NCBI GenBank assembly: GCA_029204225.1
Contig: CM055095.1
Location: forward strand, 45,187,446 to 45,251,445
Direction: 5' to 3'
DNA: 64,000 nt
Source: Diphasiastrum complanatum
Taxonomy: Eukaryota; Streptophyta; Lycopodiopsida; Lycopodiales; Lycopodiaceae
Shown here: piece after piece, positions 10,747-22,808 of the stretch
Position numbering within the stretch: position 1 is the stretch's first letter
How the letters are laid out: every line of letters begins with the position of its first letter
Program-made: the position numbers and the translations under genes
The notes under the pieces: generated by a model
Database searches by the model: none
Seen by the model: only the letters and a program-made list of their open reading frames with translations
Told to the model about the DNA's origin: nothing

Positions 10747-11499
10747 TCACTGTGCAGATTTGATACAATGTGAAGGTATATGGCAACAGTGGATCTAGGT
10801 GGATCTTGTTCGGGTGCTGATCAGTGGTTGATGATTGGAAGGGATGAAAGGAAGACGAATAACTAACAAATTTTACAGGATGACATTTGAAATGGTTATT
10901 GAGAGATGAGTGTATGGCGGCACATATTTGAATGGAGTTGATTACACACAAAAAAAATGGATGTTGTAACAGCGTAGTTGGCAACAATGGTGAGTGATAG
11001 ATGGCCTCGATGGTGCCGGGGCAGGTGGGGTCTGGGGCCTCCCTGCTGAGGCCCCGGTGCAGGGGTCTGGGGGAATGCGTTGGCCCCCAACACTAAACAG
11101 TATGACTTGTATAAGATCTAACAGGTATTTCGCGCGTCAAGTCACTAGTAGTTTCAATAATTTTTTTGGATTTTCTTAACAAAAACCTTCGCCTGATTGA
11201 TATATGTTTTATCACAGTGTATTACCACTTTACGGAGCTCGGCGAAGGTTCTTGTTGGCAAAGGATGGTTCAACGGAGGTTCTGAAAATAATTTGGACAC
11301 GATTTGGAAAAGTGTGGGAAATGTAGAAGTCGAGTTTCTTGGGTTCTACTTCCATTGGTGCACTATACTTGTGATTGCTTGCAATTCTATGTGTAGAATG
11401 ATCATTAAATGTTTTTTAGATTCACACATGTGAAATATAGTAGCTTTCTGGTTTTGTATGGACAACAACTTCTTTTTATCTTATAATTCAGTTTTGATC
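10747..11499 (-). other. Gypsy leader and unassigned sequence
   Basis: This is the region upstream of the minus-strand gag, with no coding resemblance. It holds the GC-rich island at 11,011-11,092. It also has one inverted pair AACCTTCGCC (11,185) and GGCGAAGGTT (11,240), the same word that forms an array in the gypsy leader at 23.8-24.5 kb. That supports a leader origin. Confidence 0.45.
11011..11092. repeat. GC-rich island with hairpin potential
   Basis: Inside AT-rich DNA this stretch is strongly GC-rich. It includes a perfect inverted repeat GGGGCCTC-CCTGCT-GAGGCCCC, and outer arms GTGCCGGGGC and GCCCCGGTGC extend the potential stem with mismatches. No gene is seen. An LTR terminus with a structured end is one possibility. 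Confidence 0.5.
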
Positions 11500-11790
11500 A
11501 AGTTCTATCAGAGTTTTCATCTCATTCATAAAGTAGATGCTGATTTTTCTACATTGGCAGGATTGTTGATTTGTTCTCTTTCTGCCCCAAGATCAGGTTT
11601 TGGATTTGGATCATCAATGATCTTAATTCTTCCACATGGTATCAGAGCTTTTGTTTCAGGTTATGGAGGAGGAAATCATATCTATCAATGATTTGGTGAA
11701 GATATCAAGGCTAAAGCATGCTAGAGAGGATTCTACACCAAAATTGAGTTTCTTGCATATGTAGATTGGATCTTTTGTAGAGCTCTTGGT
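11500..11790 (+). mobile_element. Copia 5' LTR end, primer site and leader (copy 1)
   Basis: The LTR end (TTCCACA) is followed by the primer site TGGTATCAGAGC at 11,637-11,648. The shared block GTAGATGCTGATTTTTCTAC at 11,527 and the leader to about 11,790 recur at 13,222-13,490. The LTR start is not identifiable. Confidence 0.7.
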
Positions 11791-12394
11791 TGACTTGTAT
11801 CAGCTTTTGGCAGATCAATGTCTTTTTCGAGCCCAGTTTGGAGATCCTTTTGTCCAAAGCTGCTTTCCCTCTATCATATTTTGGATCATCTTTCCTAGGT
11901 GCAAATGAATTTCTAGGATGTCACCAGAATCAAGAGTGACAACAGGTAACGTTGGTGCTGCATCAGATCCAGTAGCTTGGGTAGATTTGGCCTAAAGAAT
12001 GGCCTACGGATCTTCTTCTTCAAAAACATCTTCGCCGTCAAATCCATCTGGCACTCTAGCTTCAAAAAATTTTGGGGATCGTGCCGTAGACTAGATTGGT
12101 GTGGCAACCAATGAAAATATGCATCACAAAATTGAATTTTTAAAATGTCATACAAACTTTGCGTACATAGTAGAAAGTATACAAGCTTGCACAATTCAAC
12201 GGATAGCATATAGACCCATATCACTCCCATATCACACTGAGTACATTGAGCTCACTCACACAGGATGCCAAGCCCTAATGAATAATCTTAAATTTTGTCA
12301 GCACATATCTCTCATAGCTTATGTTCATTTACTTATGCAAAATACAACAGTCTCCTATGCCAATTCTTCAATTCCAATAAATACTAACTAAACA

Positions 12395-13035
12395 CTTTTA
12401 ATAAAGCAAAGGAGCACAAGGAGTGGTGTGAAGCTATGGAAATAGAAATGGAAGCTATATCAAGAAATAGGACGTGGAACTTGGTTGAGCTACCTGATGG
12501 TAAAACACCTATCACTTGCAAATGGATATACAAGATCAAATGTGGAATTGATGGACACTCAACAAGTACAAAGCACGATTGGTTGCGAGAGGATTTGAGC
12601 AGTAAGAAGGTATTGATTTTGAGGAAACCTTCGCATCCATAACTAAGATGGTAACTATACGTTCTATCATTGCTATTTCTGTTTTTTATGATTGGAAGAT
12701 CCAACAAATGGACGTTAAATATGCTTTTCTTAATGGAGTGTTGGATGAAGAGGTGTACTTAGTACAACTTCAAGGATGTGTTGAGCCAGGGAGAGAGCAT
12801 CTTGTTTGTAAGCTCAACAAAGCTATTTATGGATTGAAGCAACCACCACGGGCATGGTACTCTTGCATTGATGAATATTTTAAGCAAAGGGGAATGGTAA
12901 AGAGTGATGCTGATCTAATCTTTACATTCTAAGGCAAGATTTAAACATAGTGTTCATTGTGTTGTACGTGAATGATCTGATTATTACAGGAAGTAATGAG
13001 AGCTTATTTGATGAAATCAAATCAGATTTTTCCAA
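12395..13035 (+). pseudogene. Copia reverse transcriptase fragment
   Basis: It contains KEHKEWCEAMEIEM, RTWNLVELPDGKTPI, CKWIYKIK, a frameshift, then QQMDVKYAFLNGVLDEEVYL, AIYGLKQPPRAWY and, after another break, VLYVNDLIITGSN. The catalytic YVDD has become YVND, which would inactivate it. It probably belongs to the element whose leader is at 11,500-11,790, but gag and integrase are missing. Confidence 0.85.
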
Positions 13036-13039
13036 TGCT

Positions 13040-13200
13040 TCAAACCAAAATTCAATGTCCCTCGAATATATTTGAGAATACATTTAGCAGACTTCCAGTG
13101 TGCTTGACTAGGATCTTACATAAACTATCTACACAAATAAGCATCCACTTTCTCAGATTCATCATATGCATTTGCTTCGTGTTGACATCCATAGGTGTAC
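13040..13200 (-). pseudogene. Opposed copia RT/RNase H fragment
   Basis: The minus strand reads HWKSAKCILKYIRGTLNFGL preceded by DPSQA and, further up in a shifted frame, TPMDVNTKQ. This is the RT-RNase H linker of copia (compare HHWKMAKRILSYVSSSCDYG in the full element). It lies immediately beside the plus-strand RT fragment, so two copia pieces meet tail to tail. Confidence 0.7.
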
Positions 13201-13221
13201 TCAAAGGCTATATTGAACTTA

Positions 13222-14020
13222 TAAATCTCATTCTTAGTGTAGATGCTGATTTTTCTACATTGGAAAGATTGGTGAATTGCTTGTTTTTCTAACCAAAGAC
13301 CAAAAAGATATTTTGGATCTTAATGATCTGAAATTATTCACATGGTATCAGAGCTTTTGTTTCACATGGTATCAAGGAAGCATTCACATCTATCAATGAT
13401 TTGGAGAAGATATCAATGCTGGAGCATGCTAGATTGGATTCTACACCAAAACCGGGTTTCTTGCATATGTAGATTGGATCTTTTGTAGATCAAAACTCTA
13501 TTTAGGGTTATAATCTTGATAGATTCCGATTTCAACATTATATACTGCATTTGGCCAATTTTTAGAGCATTGGAAAAGCGTAAGTGGTGGCTACAAGATT
13601 ACATATCAAGTTTTAGGCAATTGCATGTAGATTTTGAAATAATCAATTTTTTGTAATTTTGTCAAAATTCTAATTTTGATTGGATCTCTAGATTGTGAGG
13701 TTAATGATCTTCATTGGAATGTGTTCCAATCTTAGGAAGTGGCAAGCGTCATTAGATTGAGGATAGATCAGAGGTTGATCAAGGTTTTTCTATTCTATGT
13801 GTTGACTTGCTTGGTATAAGTGCTAGAAGAGAATTGAGTGGTTTCATATCTTTGTGATCTCCTTTTGAAAACATTTGTTGTTGTTCAAAGGAGTGTTTTG
13901 TGCATTGAAACGGGTTGAAAGAGAGGATCAGGTCATTGCTACATGGCTACATCAAGTGGAGTCATGTTGGAAGCTAATGATAGGCTTACTTCAAGTAACT
14001 ATTCATATACGATCAGCAGG
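13222..14020 (+). mobile_element. Copia 5' LTR end, primer site, leader and gag start (copy 2)
   Basis: A second copy of the LTR end is followed by TGGTATCAGAGC at 13,343-13,354 and the same leader as copy 1. A gag start at 13,943 reads MATSSGVMLEANDRLTSSNY and is cut off near 14,020. Because this copy also has a primer site, it is a second 5' end and not the 3' LTR of copy 1. The two came from separate insertions or a tandem arrangement. Confidence 0.7.
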
Positions 14021-15785
14021 GTATTAAAATTCTCCCCAATGAAGAGGAAGGATAAATAACAGAAAAGGATATTGTAGTTTTTGAGCTTTCTATACTGAAA
14101 TAACATAGAAAAAAGCCATTTAGAAGATGTTTCTCTTGGTATAGAAGGAAATATAGAAAAAAAAATATTGAATAGATACACATTTTTGGGATTTCCATCG
14201 ACATGAATATGGATTGTTACAATTAAGTTGTGTCTTTAGAATAGTATTGTATTGCAATTTCTAAAGTGACAAAAAATAAATATCCATCTCTTTTTTAATT
14301 CAATAATGATGATGATGGACTTGTGTTAGACAAATTAAATTCAGGTTAGTAGCAGTTGGTTTGTTGATAGATTGATGATAATCAAGGTATCCTGAATGAA
14401 TGAACTTATTGTTGTTGTGAATCTTGAATTTAATGTTTGCATGTGAGGATTTGAGCTATTTTCTAGGAAGATCCTCTTGTATTTCATGCAAATTTGTAGA
14501 ACATATAATGGAAATGGCGAGTTGCCCATTCTCCGGGAAAATAGATATAGAAACGGATTTTGGATACATGCACTAACAAACCTTGTGAAACATTCATTGG
14601 AATGTTGCTCACTGCTTTTGAAGAGTTGCCAAAGGTCATCAGTCAGACATGTGATGTTATGAATCGTTTTTTCAGACTTTGATTAGCATGATATGGATTG
14701 CTGATAGAAAACGTCTATTGCAATCTAGCCTTCCTTTCATTCTGAATCATCATGAACTGTAGCTCCTATTGTGGAATAGTGGAAGATGCATCTGGATGAC
14801 AGATCTCCAGCAGAATCTATTCGTGCATCCTTCATTTGGTTCCCATGAGAGTGTAGTCATGTAATACATGTTTGTGTGAATGATGTGTGGGATGAATTTG
14901 AGGCTGGAGCGCAACTGTCTATAGACTGTTTACATTCGAGGAAGTGCCATCCTGAGCTGTAGCAAATCGGTTATCTGTTGTTGATAGTCGTGAGTCTTGC
15001 TAAACTGCTTGAGGGTACTTCTGTGGTGCTGCAGAAACAATTCAATCCAACGATGGTAGCTTGGCAGGGAAGTCATTCGAATATTGTCAAAGAGTACTCG
15101 AAAACCAAATTTTATGGACTTTTCATTAAGTTCAGGCAACTTTAACGAAGTAATGAAAATGAAACTGGGGTAGTTAGAAAGGAAGTAGCCTAGCATTAAC
15201 TTGTGTCTAAGTAGTTTTCGGGAGCCTTCACTAAAAGAATTTTGGGGTGACCGAAAAATCTAAGGGAGGAAGAAAATGAGACACCTGAGTAGGTAAATGT
15301 GATAGTGTTGTGTAATTTGGATTGGTTAAGAATCCCTGTAAGGAAATTGCATAACACCGGTATTTTGAATTCATTAAGTTGAATTTATTTTGAATATCTA
15401 TAGGACCATGAGTTGACCCTATTTGTTATTGGAAATTGTGGCATGGAACGAGAATGACACTTGGTTCACATATGTACTGTGAGAACCTTATTCCTAAGAG
15501 TTGTAAGTCTCAGATGGTAGGAATTCGGGAGTATAGTACCAACCAGATGGGTTGTTTTATGTGACAGTAAAGCCATGTGCAGATTCTTGTTAAATCACAA
15601 TTTTGAACCAGATTATTGTGATCCATTAGGAACAAATTTGGGGGTACTCCGGTATTTGGTGGAATAGATATGTGCATATCTGGTATTGGAAATCCAAGTA
15701 GAGGTTTTAGATCTCTGGATTATTGGATAATGCAATTTAATGATCTTATTGAGGGAATTGAATTCCTTGTACCATTTCAGATTTA
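14021..15785. other. No recognisable feature
   Basis: AT-rich DNA with only short ORFs and no conserved motif that I can name. The minus-strand ORF at 14,930-15,196 has no family resemblance. It may be old retroelement sequence, since a gypsy RT scrap follows. Confidence 0.4.
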
Positions 15786-15980
15786 GATATTGAATATCTA
15801 TTGGTATACTTCAGCTATATTGAATTTTTTCCTTTTGGTTTTGAAGAATAAACTCAGGTCATTTCGACTGTATATGAACAAGGTTTCTCGTCTGTACTGG
15901 GGTCAATGCCTAGTGGTATTCTTAGATGATATTGTCATCTATTGTGAAAACTTAAAAAAATGGAGAATTCAATAGTTGGA
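15786..15980 (+). pseudogene. Gypsy reverse transcriptase scrap
   Basis: The reading includes MNKVSRLYWGQCLVVFLDDI followed by VIYCEN, the gypsy RT catalytic block (usual form MN.VF..YL...V.VFIDDILIYS). FLDD keeps both catalytic aspartates. Sequence on either side is too decayed to extend. Confidence 0.7.
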
Positions 15981-17022
15981 GGTATCTTTCTAGAAAATGG
16001 TTGAAGATTGGACCCTATATTGGATATAGGATGGTCAGTTAGTCTTTTTGATTTTCTGATGGTCGGATCTAAAAGCAAAGGGCTTTCTTGGAGAGAAAAC
16101 TGGTGGTATGGGACATCAGTGATTTCAAAGAGAAAATTCTTGTGTGAGAATGATCTGTAGGCCAGTGGTTAGTATTTACATTAATAGTAATGCTAACAGT
16201 TGAAACCATTGGTTAAAACTTGTTTAGAGTATTTGGAGAGGTTATGAGATATAGATCCGGATCCTAAATGGTATCTCGTAACTTCCAAATCAGAAACCCT
16301 TAAGAACTATTTCTCTTTTATTTTAAAACCTCTCCTTTTTAGAAATTTCTTAAATACAAGACAATTGGATTGAGATTCATATAATTCCTTCCAGTGTAGA
16401 ACTAGGTTTTGAAAAAGTGTTTAAGTTATATGAATTCATGCTTCCATTTCAGGTTTGTGAATATAGCTCAGAATCAATTAATGTTTCAATTGATTAAGTG
16501 GAATTTAGACTTCCTAAGCCCAAATGATTATCTCTATTTGATAGTTGATTATTGAGAGTAATGTTTCTATCACTCGGAATAAGATATTTTATGATTTTAA
16601 GAAAAAAGTTCGGATTGTAATAGTATAGAATGCTCATTATTGACTTTTTCGAATCTTTGATATCTTATACGTTGTCTCCTGGGAACTTTTTGATTGAAAT
16701 TATGAAATTTCTTTTAAAAGGGGAAAAAGAAAATGATAGGAATAAGACTTTCATGGGATTAACCAGTTGCATAGATTTCTTTTGTGGAATCCAGTTTGTG
16801 TGCAATGGTGGAACTATCTAGAGGAATAGAGCAAATATCTAGTGATTGTTTTGAATAATTTGAAACTAGAGTAATTTTGGAGGTTTTTTGAGCTGTGAGA
16901 GGAATTTAGACAGAACTTTGTAATCTCTAGATGTTGTTCTACGAGATTGTATAAAGTTTATATTGTTAAAGTTGAATGTTATAATAGTCTTTAATTACTT
17001 GGTTGATTGTAGAATTTGGAAC
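15981..17022. other. No recognisable feature
   Basis: AT-rich and without long ORFs or motifs. It lies between a gypsy RT scrap and a putative LTR and is probably decayed repeat DNA. Confidence 0.4.
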
Positions 17023-17831
17023 TGTGGGGTCGAAGATCTCTCGTAGTATAGCCCTTCCGCCTGTCAACAAAGGTTAGATCACTGGATAGGTGCCTAACTA
17101 TGCATAGATGCTACTTTTAGTTAATTTCCTATTTTCTCTCTTAACTCTACTCACCACTATACTACTCCTTTTTAACTCTACTCCTCTACACTAACATTCA
17201 TCATAGTTTGGTTGAAGGGAAGGAATGGAGAAGAAGAGATTGAGAAGAGAAGAGAAAGAGAGAGAAAGAGAGTGAGGGTGGAGGTTAGCTCAAATGCTCC
17301 TTATGCTTGCTAATGGAAAAACATCCACTATGGCAAACAATAAACATGGAAATAGAAAGCAATAGAAAACACAACCAAGAGCAATAGCAAGTAGTGAATA
17401 GCAAATGAGGATGGTTCTCTTCCAAAAATGGTAGAGTTTTCTCCTTCTCATTAAGCATGGAAATAGTGTACAAGTGGTGCCTTTTTATAAAATGGGGAAG
17501 GCCCTTGCCCCTCAATCTTATTGGCTAATATTCACAATGATCCTAACCATTCATCTTGGACCCAACTTGATCCAAGGGTCCACAAAAAGTACATTAAAAA
17601 TCACAAGATTCATGTGAGTCCCAATTTGGACCCAACTCTAAAAAGTGATCTCTAAGTTTAAAAATGACATTGGGCCTCTAGCTTTATTTTAATTACAAGG
17701 CCCAAGTCAAGTTTATTTTATTTACAACTTCAATTGGGCCATGGGCTTATACACGCAGGATGCCATGCCCTCGCAACACATTTTATTGGACGATTTTATT
17801 TATTTACACTTTGTTGGGAATACCCCCAACA
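17023..17831 (-). repeat. Putative 3' LTR of the minus-strand gypsy element
   Basis: On the minus strand this begins TGTTGGGGGTATTCCCAACA, itself an inverted repeat, and could end in CCCCACA at 17,023. TGTTGG is also the start of the gypsy LTRs at 23,207 and 45,548. A TATA-like TTTTATAAAAAGG at about 17,483-17,495 (minus) is placed as an LTR promoter would be. No second copy is in the window, so both ends are provisional. Confidence 0.4.
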
Positions 17832-17877
17832 GGACCCACGGCCTGAAGTAGTGCCAGTCCCTCGGCACTCTGCCGAT

Positions 17878-20800
17878 TTAGTAGAGCGTTCTCTTGGACC
17901 GCCTCTGGTGGATGAGATATCTCGTAACGTCTTTCTTGAATTTGAGACGGTCTAGTTTCTTCGAGTCCTTTGGCGTGTGGAAGGACTTGTGGACTCCTGT
18001 CAGCCATTCCTGATCCACCCATGCTTGGAATCGTTTCGTCCAGGGATCTCCAAGGAATGTAGCTCGGTAATATACGCGAGCGACTGGCAGCTGGTCTTCA
18101 ACTTTGTCGGAAGCGAGTCCCTTATTTGGATCAAAAAATATGGAGGGAAGGAAATCATCCCATTTTGTTTCAATGTCCATTAAATATTCCAAGTCCCGGG
18201 CGTAAGTGGTTGTCGCACGGACTGTGGAATCGGGGCAATTGATGTAGTGACTAGCGAATGCGGAGAGAGCCCTTCTGGCGTCTATATCCGTTGTCCACCC
18301 ATATTCGGATTTGATGATTGGCCAGTTAAAATTGTTGAGTGTGGTCTGGTCCAGAGGAGTGCCGCATTCCGCCCATTTGGATCTTCTTGGACATGGTAGG
18401 AAATGTGCGTTCATCCGTAATTGTTGCGGACTCGTCACGTAAGCCTTGATGGCCGTAGGGTCTCTCTCAAATAACTGATGTCGCCACTCCGGTTGTGGTT
18501 GGAGGGTGGGTAAGGCTTGCAGTTCTTTTCCCTTGATGGTTTGAGTTGAGAATGATATCTGCCAGCCGCCTCTTGATGACTCGTGAAGATATTTGGATAA
18601 AAATTCATTGATGTTCTCCTCCACGGATTTCGGTCTTCAGAAGGCCCGATTGGCAGATATCGTTCGTGACCCTCTGGATGATGTTGCTTGGCCATGGCTG
18701 GTGATTGCGTCTTGGCTCTGGTCTCACGTCTCAGCGGCCGCATCTTTCTGCCCTTGGTCTTGGCCTTCGGACCCTTGATCTGGTTGAAATCCCCCTGCTG
18801 CCTACTGGCTCTGATCTTGGCTGGTACTAGCCTGTGCAGCGTCAAAATTAGGTGGCGGTGGAATTACCACGGGGGTGGACTGGGCCTTCGTTTCCATTTA
18901 TTTTTGCCATGCCTTGAGGGCTTGCTTAGCCTGGGCGAGCTCTTGCGTTGTGCTTGTCCGATACTTATTGAACTCCGCCTGATAGCTGTTGAGGGTTTGG
19001 CTATAAATCTGCACCTGACGTCGTAGAAGATTCATCTCTGATTGGAAAAGCGGCCTTGTGTCCGGTGCAGATTGAGCTAACCAGAGGAGCTTCTCGTCTT
19101 GTAAGGCTTTGACCTCCGTCCCCAGACGCGTGTTCTCTGCTTCCAAAAGTGTAAGTTGCGCTTGGATGGGGGCAAGCTGTTGGGATGCTTCAGCTTGAAG
19201 CTCTCGCACCTTTGTGGAGGCCTCAGTCAGCGCTTTGGAGAGGTTTTGAATATATTTGTTTAGGCCCTCCTCCTTCTGCTGTATCTTGGCAATCTCCTAG
19301 TGCCCCGCTTGTTCGTGTTGCTGAGCCAGAATCAGCTCTTGCTGCAGCTTGGTGAGGTCTGCTCGTAGCTATGTATTACTCGTTGCCAACTGTAGTACCC
19401 TGCTTTCTAGAATAGCTTTGGCTACGTATTTTCCTAGGGTTTGGTACGTCGTCGTTAGATCCATGGGAGCAGTTGATACACTGGCACTGGCAGGGGCTTG
19501 TGTTGTATCGGCCCCGGCGACTTGTGAAATTCCGTCGTCATTGTCTTCGATCAGGTTTTCATTTGTTCTGATGCCATCTGGGGCGGTGGGGTCAGCCCAA
19601 TTTGGTGATGCTACAAAAATTGTTTGTACAAATGCGTCATCAGGAAGCGGTTGGCTGCCTTCGACAACCTTTGGCGAAGCAGGTGGGGTGTGAGAAACAA
19701 CTGTGGAAACAGGGGTGAGGATGGTTTGTCCGAACGAGAGAATGGGAGGAACAATGGAGAACTAAAGGGTGGTGTGGAGTATGGAAGAAGGTGAGGATGG
19801 AGCAAAAAGTGTCTAGCGCGGGGGTGAAAAATTGATAACTTGCATCCATGCCAGAGTGTCGGGGGACAGTTGCGAATCAGAGGGGTTGAATGTGAGAGGA
19901 GCAACGGTGGTGGTAGGAGTAATGGAGGATGCGATGGTGATGGATGGAGCAGCGGACACTGGAAGAGAAGTAGGAGTGGTATCAACAGAAGAAACAGGGA
20001 GGGAGACAGAAACAAATGTGGATGGAATAGGAAGAGAGGTAGCGACAACAGAAATTGGAGTGGGGGGTTGCACGGAAGAAGAAGTGGCGGTGGTTGATGG
20101 AGTAGTTAGTGCTGCAGTGGAGACACATCTTTAGGTAACAGGTGGAGATGTGGATGTAGAGGCAGTGCCACACATTTGTTTGCTGGTCGTTGTGTTAATG
20201 ACTGCAGGTTGGGAGGAGGTAGATGCTTGAGATGGTGGGTAAAGGTTAGTATATGGCACAAGGGTAGATAGGAGAGATGAGCGTTGGAAACCGCACACTT
20301 TCGTCTCAAGAAGTGCACAGGCAAAGTTACACAACAGGGGGCCTGCTGCGATTCGCTCACGGTTGTTGGATTTGATGGAGTTTGTTAGTTCTCAAATAAG
20401 GAAGCTATGCCAGTTGTATGGCACAACGGAGGGGTTAGGAAACTCTAGAAAGGATTCCACTATCTAACTCAGCAGCGTAGACTGGATTCTGTCCTTGCGA
20501 AATGTTGAAATAACCATAAAGTTATTCAACAGATGCGCAGCTGCCTGAATGATGGGTTCCGTGATAGCTTCTATCAGGTAACCATTGTTAGTCTGGATGG
20601 GGACTTCTGGTGTGGCTTGGGTGACTAATGGTTTGATCAGAGCTTTGGCGTGGCGATGGGAGATGGGTTGATGATCACCGGACATAATGCCAACGGTGAT
20701 CATCGAGTCGACGTTAATCCTGACCTTGTACGTGGTACCTTGGTACAGGAACTGGAAACGATCCTTGTTCTCATCCCAAGTGGCATAAGCGTGAAGGGCG

Positions 20801-20988
20801 AGACCCATGTTAATCTCATAATGGAAGAGTGCCGAGTAAAAACCCATTGCTTCAAGGAGTGGGCCGGTTGTCTGCAGCCATGGTTGGATCAGAGTGTCAG
20901 AGGGTAGAGGCCAAATCTGCGTGGCCTCGGGGATGTCACGTTGGAACACCTGTTTCGCGCCAGAGTCTTCAGAGGATGAGGAGGCCAT
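17878..20988 (-). pseudogene. Extra 1,037-codon frame downstream of gypsy integrase, function unknown
   Basis: Four ORF pieces on the minus strand (20,988-20,464, 20,073-19,813, 19,209-18,898, 18,624-17,878) are all in the same frame. Reading through gives one frame with ten nonsense codons and no frameshift. In order: an N-terminal globular part of 174 residues from MASSSSEDSGAKQ; a Ser/Thr/Pro-rich part of about 250 residues; a coiled-coil-like part rich in E, Q, K and L (LLEAENTRLGTEVKALQDEK near residue 620); a Gln-rich linker; and a C-terminal globular part of about 250 residues with several Trp (TKRFQAWVDQEWLTGVHKSF). I see no signal peptide, membrane segment, zinc knuckle or catalytic motif, so it does not look like an envelope. 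It lies between integrase (22,097) and a putative LTR (17,831), the place of the third ORF in some plant gypsy elements. Confidence 0.6.
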
Positions 20989-22096
20989 GTTAGCAATGAT
21001 GATTAGTGGTCGAAAAAGCTGGAAGAGTAGAAAAAATGGTGGAAAATGGAAAAAGATGTGGAAACAGTAGAAAACTAAGAATAATGAGTGTTGGATGACA
21101 ATGATTGTAGTTCAGAGTGCAGATCGGTGTTTAATATGAGCAGATGACAGCTGGTAGGAAGTTTGGCTGAAAACAAAAAACTTGGTATTTTCAGTGGATA
21201 TTTCGGCAAAGCTTCGATAGCAAAGGTGACAAATGACTCGAATTTAGCCCTTATATAGCGGAATTTAGTTTGCATATTAGGTAAAATTCACTTTCCCTTG
21301 TTCAGTTCCACCCAAATTTTGGCAAACACCTTCTTCACAAAATTCTAAGACCTCAGGGAAGTCTGCGAGAGTTTAGAAGGTGATTTGACTGCCATGCGAA
21401 GGTTCTGCGAGGGTTCAGGCTATCTGCGAGAGTTCAACTCTCGTAGGAAGTGATCTCTCGCACAACTTGTTCCTGTGATTGGATTTCCAAGGTCAAACCG
21501 TGTAGACAAGCTAATTTCATTGCTCTGATTCCATTTAGGCACCTTGCGAGAGTTGATAAGTTGATCTTGATGCTCTGCGAGGATTCTGAAAATTTTGCTT
21601 CTGGAAACTCTCGCATACACTACAAAATGATGATTCCTCCATCAGGAATTCTCGCAAAGATTTTCATGGATGCATCTAGGTTAGAACTAGTGACTGTCCA
21701 ATTTTCAAGAGCTATCTCCCAGGGGATCTCAAAAAATCATGAAAAAAGTGCTTCTTCAGAGTGTTTTTTGACGAGATCTCAAGATTTTCTGATTTTTAAC
21801 TTTTGTAAACTGGTAATCAGCTTCATCCAGGCTTGATCTGACTGTTGGTAGTGCTCTAGAAGTTCTGATGGATTCTTGATAGTAGATCCCTTAGTCAATC
21901 TGATGATCTGTTTCCTTTTTGACCCTATCAGGATCTGGATCCTCCTTGGATTCTGATGGATTTCCACGATCTTGCTAGATCTGGCTGAATCTTGATGGAT
22001 TTAGCTTGATTTGGCTTGATCTCCTTAGATCTAGCGGTGATGGCTGAGCATATTAAAATTTTTGTAATGTGCCACCCCCAATCTGGATCTGTCTTA
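20989..22096 (-). other. Spacer between gypsy integrase and the extra ORF
   Basis: Non-coding. Between 21,300 and 21,660 the word TGCGAGAGTT (or AACTCTCGCA) and close variants recur about ten times in both orientations. Near 21,820-22,040 there is a run of GATCTG/GATCC-rich words (TTGATGGATTTAGCTTGATT and similar). No promoter or splice site can be asserted. Confidence 0.5.
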
Positions 22097-22790
22097 CTAT
22101 GGTTTCCAATACTTGTGCAACCGGCTACCGTTGATAGGTGTGTCGAAGGGCGTCTCATCAAGCTGTTCTAAGTTCACGGCCCCATAATTAAGAATTTCCT
22201 TGATCCTATAAGGACCTTCGCCCGTGAATGTTAACTTCCCCTTGATCGCCTTGGTTTTATACATCAGGACCAGATCTCCTGAACGAAGATCCTTCTTTTG
22301 TAATCTGCGATCATGCCAAGCTTTGCGTCTTTCCTTTTCAGTTACCAGTGCATGCACAACTAGTAAGCATGTTTCATAGAGTTTATGCAGAGCTTCGTGG
22401 CGTAGCTGTAGAGTTTTGGACTCATTAAGACGTTGCGCGGTGGCAATCTTTAATGAAGGAACTAGAAACTCTACTGACATCACAGCATCCTGACCATATA
22501 CCAATTGGAAGGGTGTTTGATCAGTGCTCCCTTTATATGCTGTCCTGAATGCCCACAGTGCAGCATGCAACTTGTGTTCCCAATCTGATCTGCTAGCTTC
22601 AACTATTTCCGTGAGCATGCTACACATGATCTTATTGGATGATTATGCTTTCCCATTACCACGAGGATAATAAGGCGTACTGGTTCTGTGGATCACGAAG
22701 AATTCCTCCAACAGGACAAGTGGAAGAGATCTAACAGATCTGATCTGAGATAGTTTTGATTGAAAATCTAGATCCAAGCTCATTGTCTGC
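22097..22790 (-). pseudogene. Gypsy integrase C-terminal half
   Basis: The minus strand gives FFVIHRTSTPYYPRGNGKA, one stop, then EIVEASRSDWEHKLHAALWA, TPFQLVYGQDAVMS, a long helical stretch, and the GPY/F module (GEGPYRIKEIL ... GSRLHKYW). These are the third catalytic region and C-terminal DNA-binding module of gypsy integrase. The catalytic Glu region reads NGKA with a stop where relatives have NGQAE. The same family is at 40,905-41,600 (+). The fragment begins abruptly next to a plus-strand gag. Confidence 0.85.
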
Positions 22791-22808
22791 TTGATTTAAT
22801 TTGTCAAG

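Noticed and set aside
19611-20134. Overlapping long ORFs on both strands (Leu/Pro/Ser-rich minus, Gly/Glu-rich plus)
   Set aside because: They are shadows of the S/T/P-rich part of the 17,878-20,988 frame. The frame kept is the one that joins the other three pieces without shifts.
17878-20988. Reading the extra ORF as an envelope protein
   Set aside because: No hydrophobic membrane segment, signal peptide or cysteine-rich ectodomain can be seen in the read-through frame.
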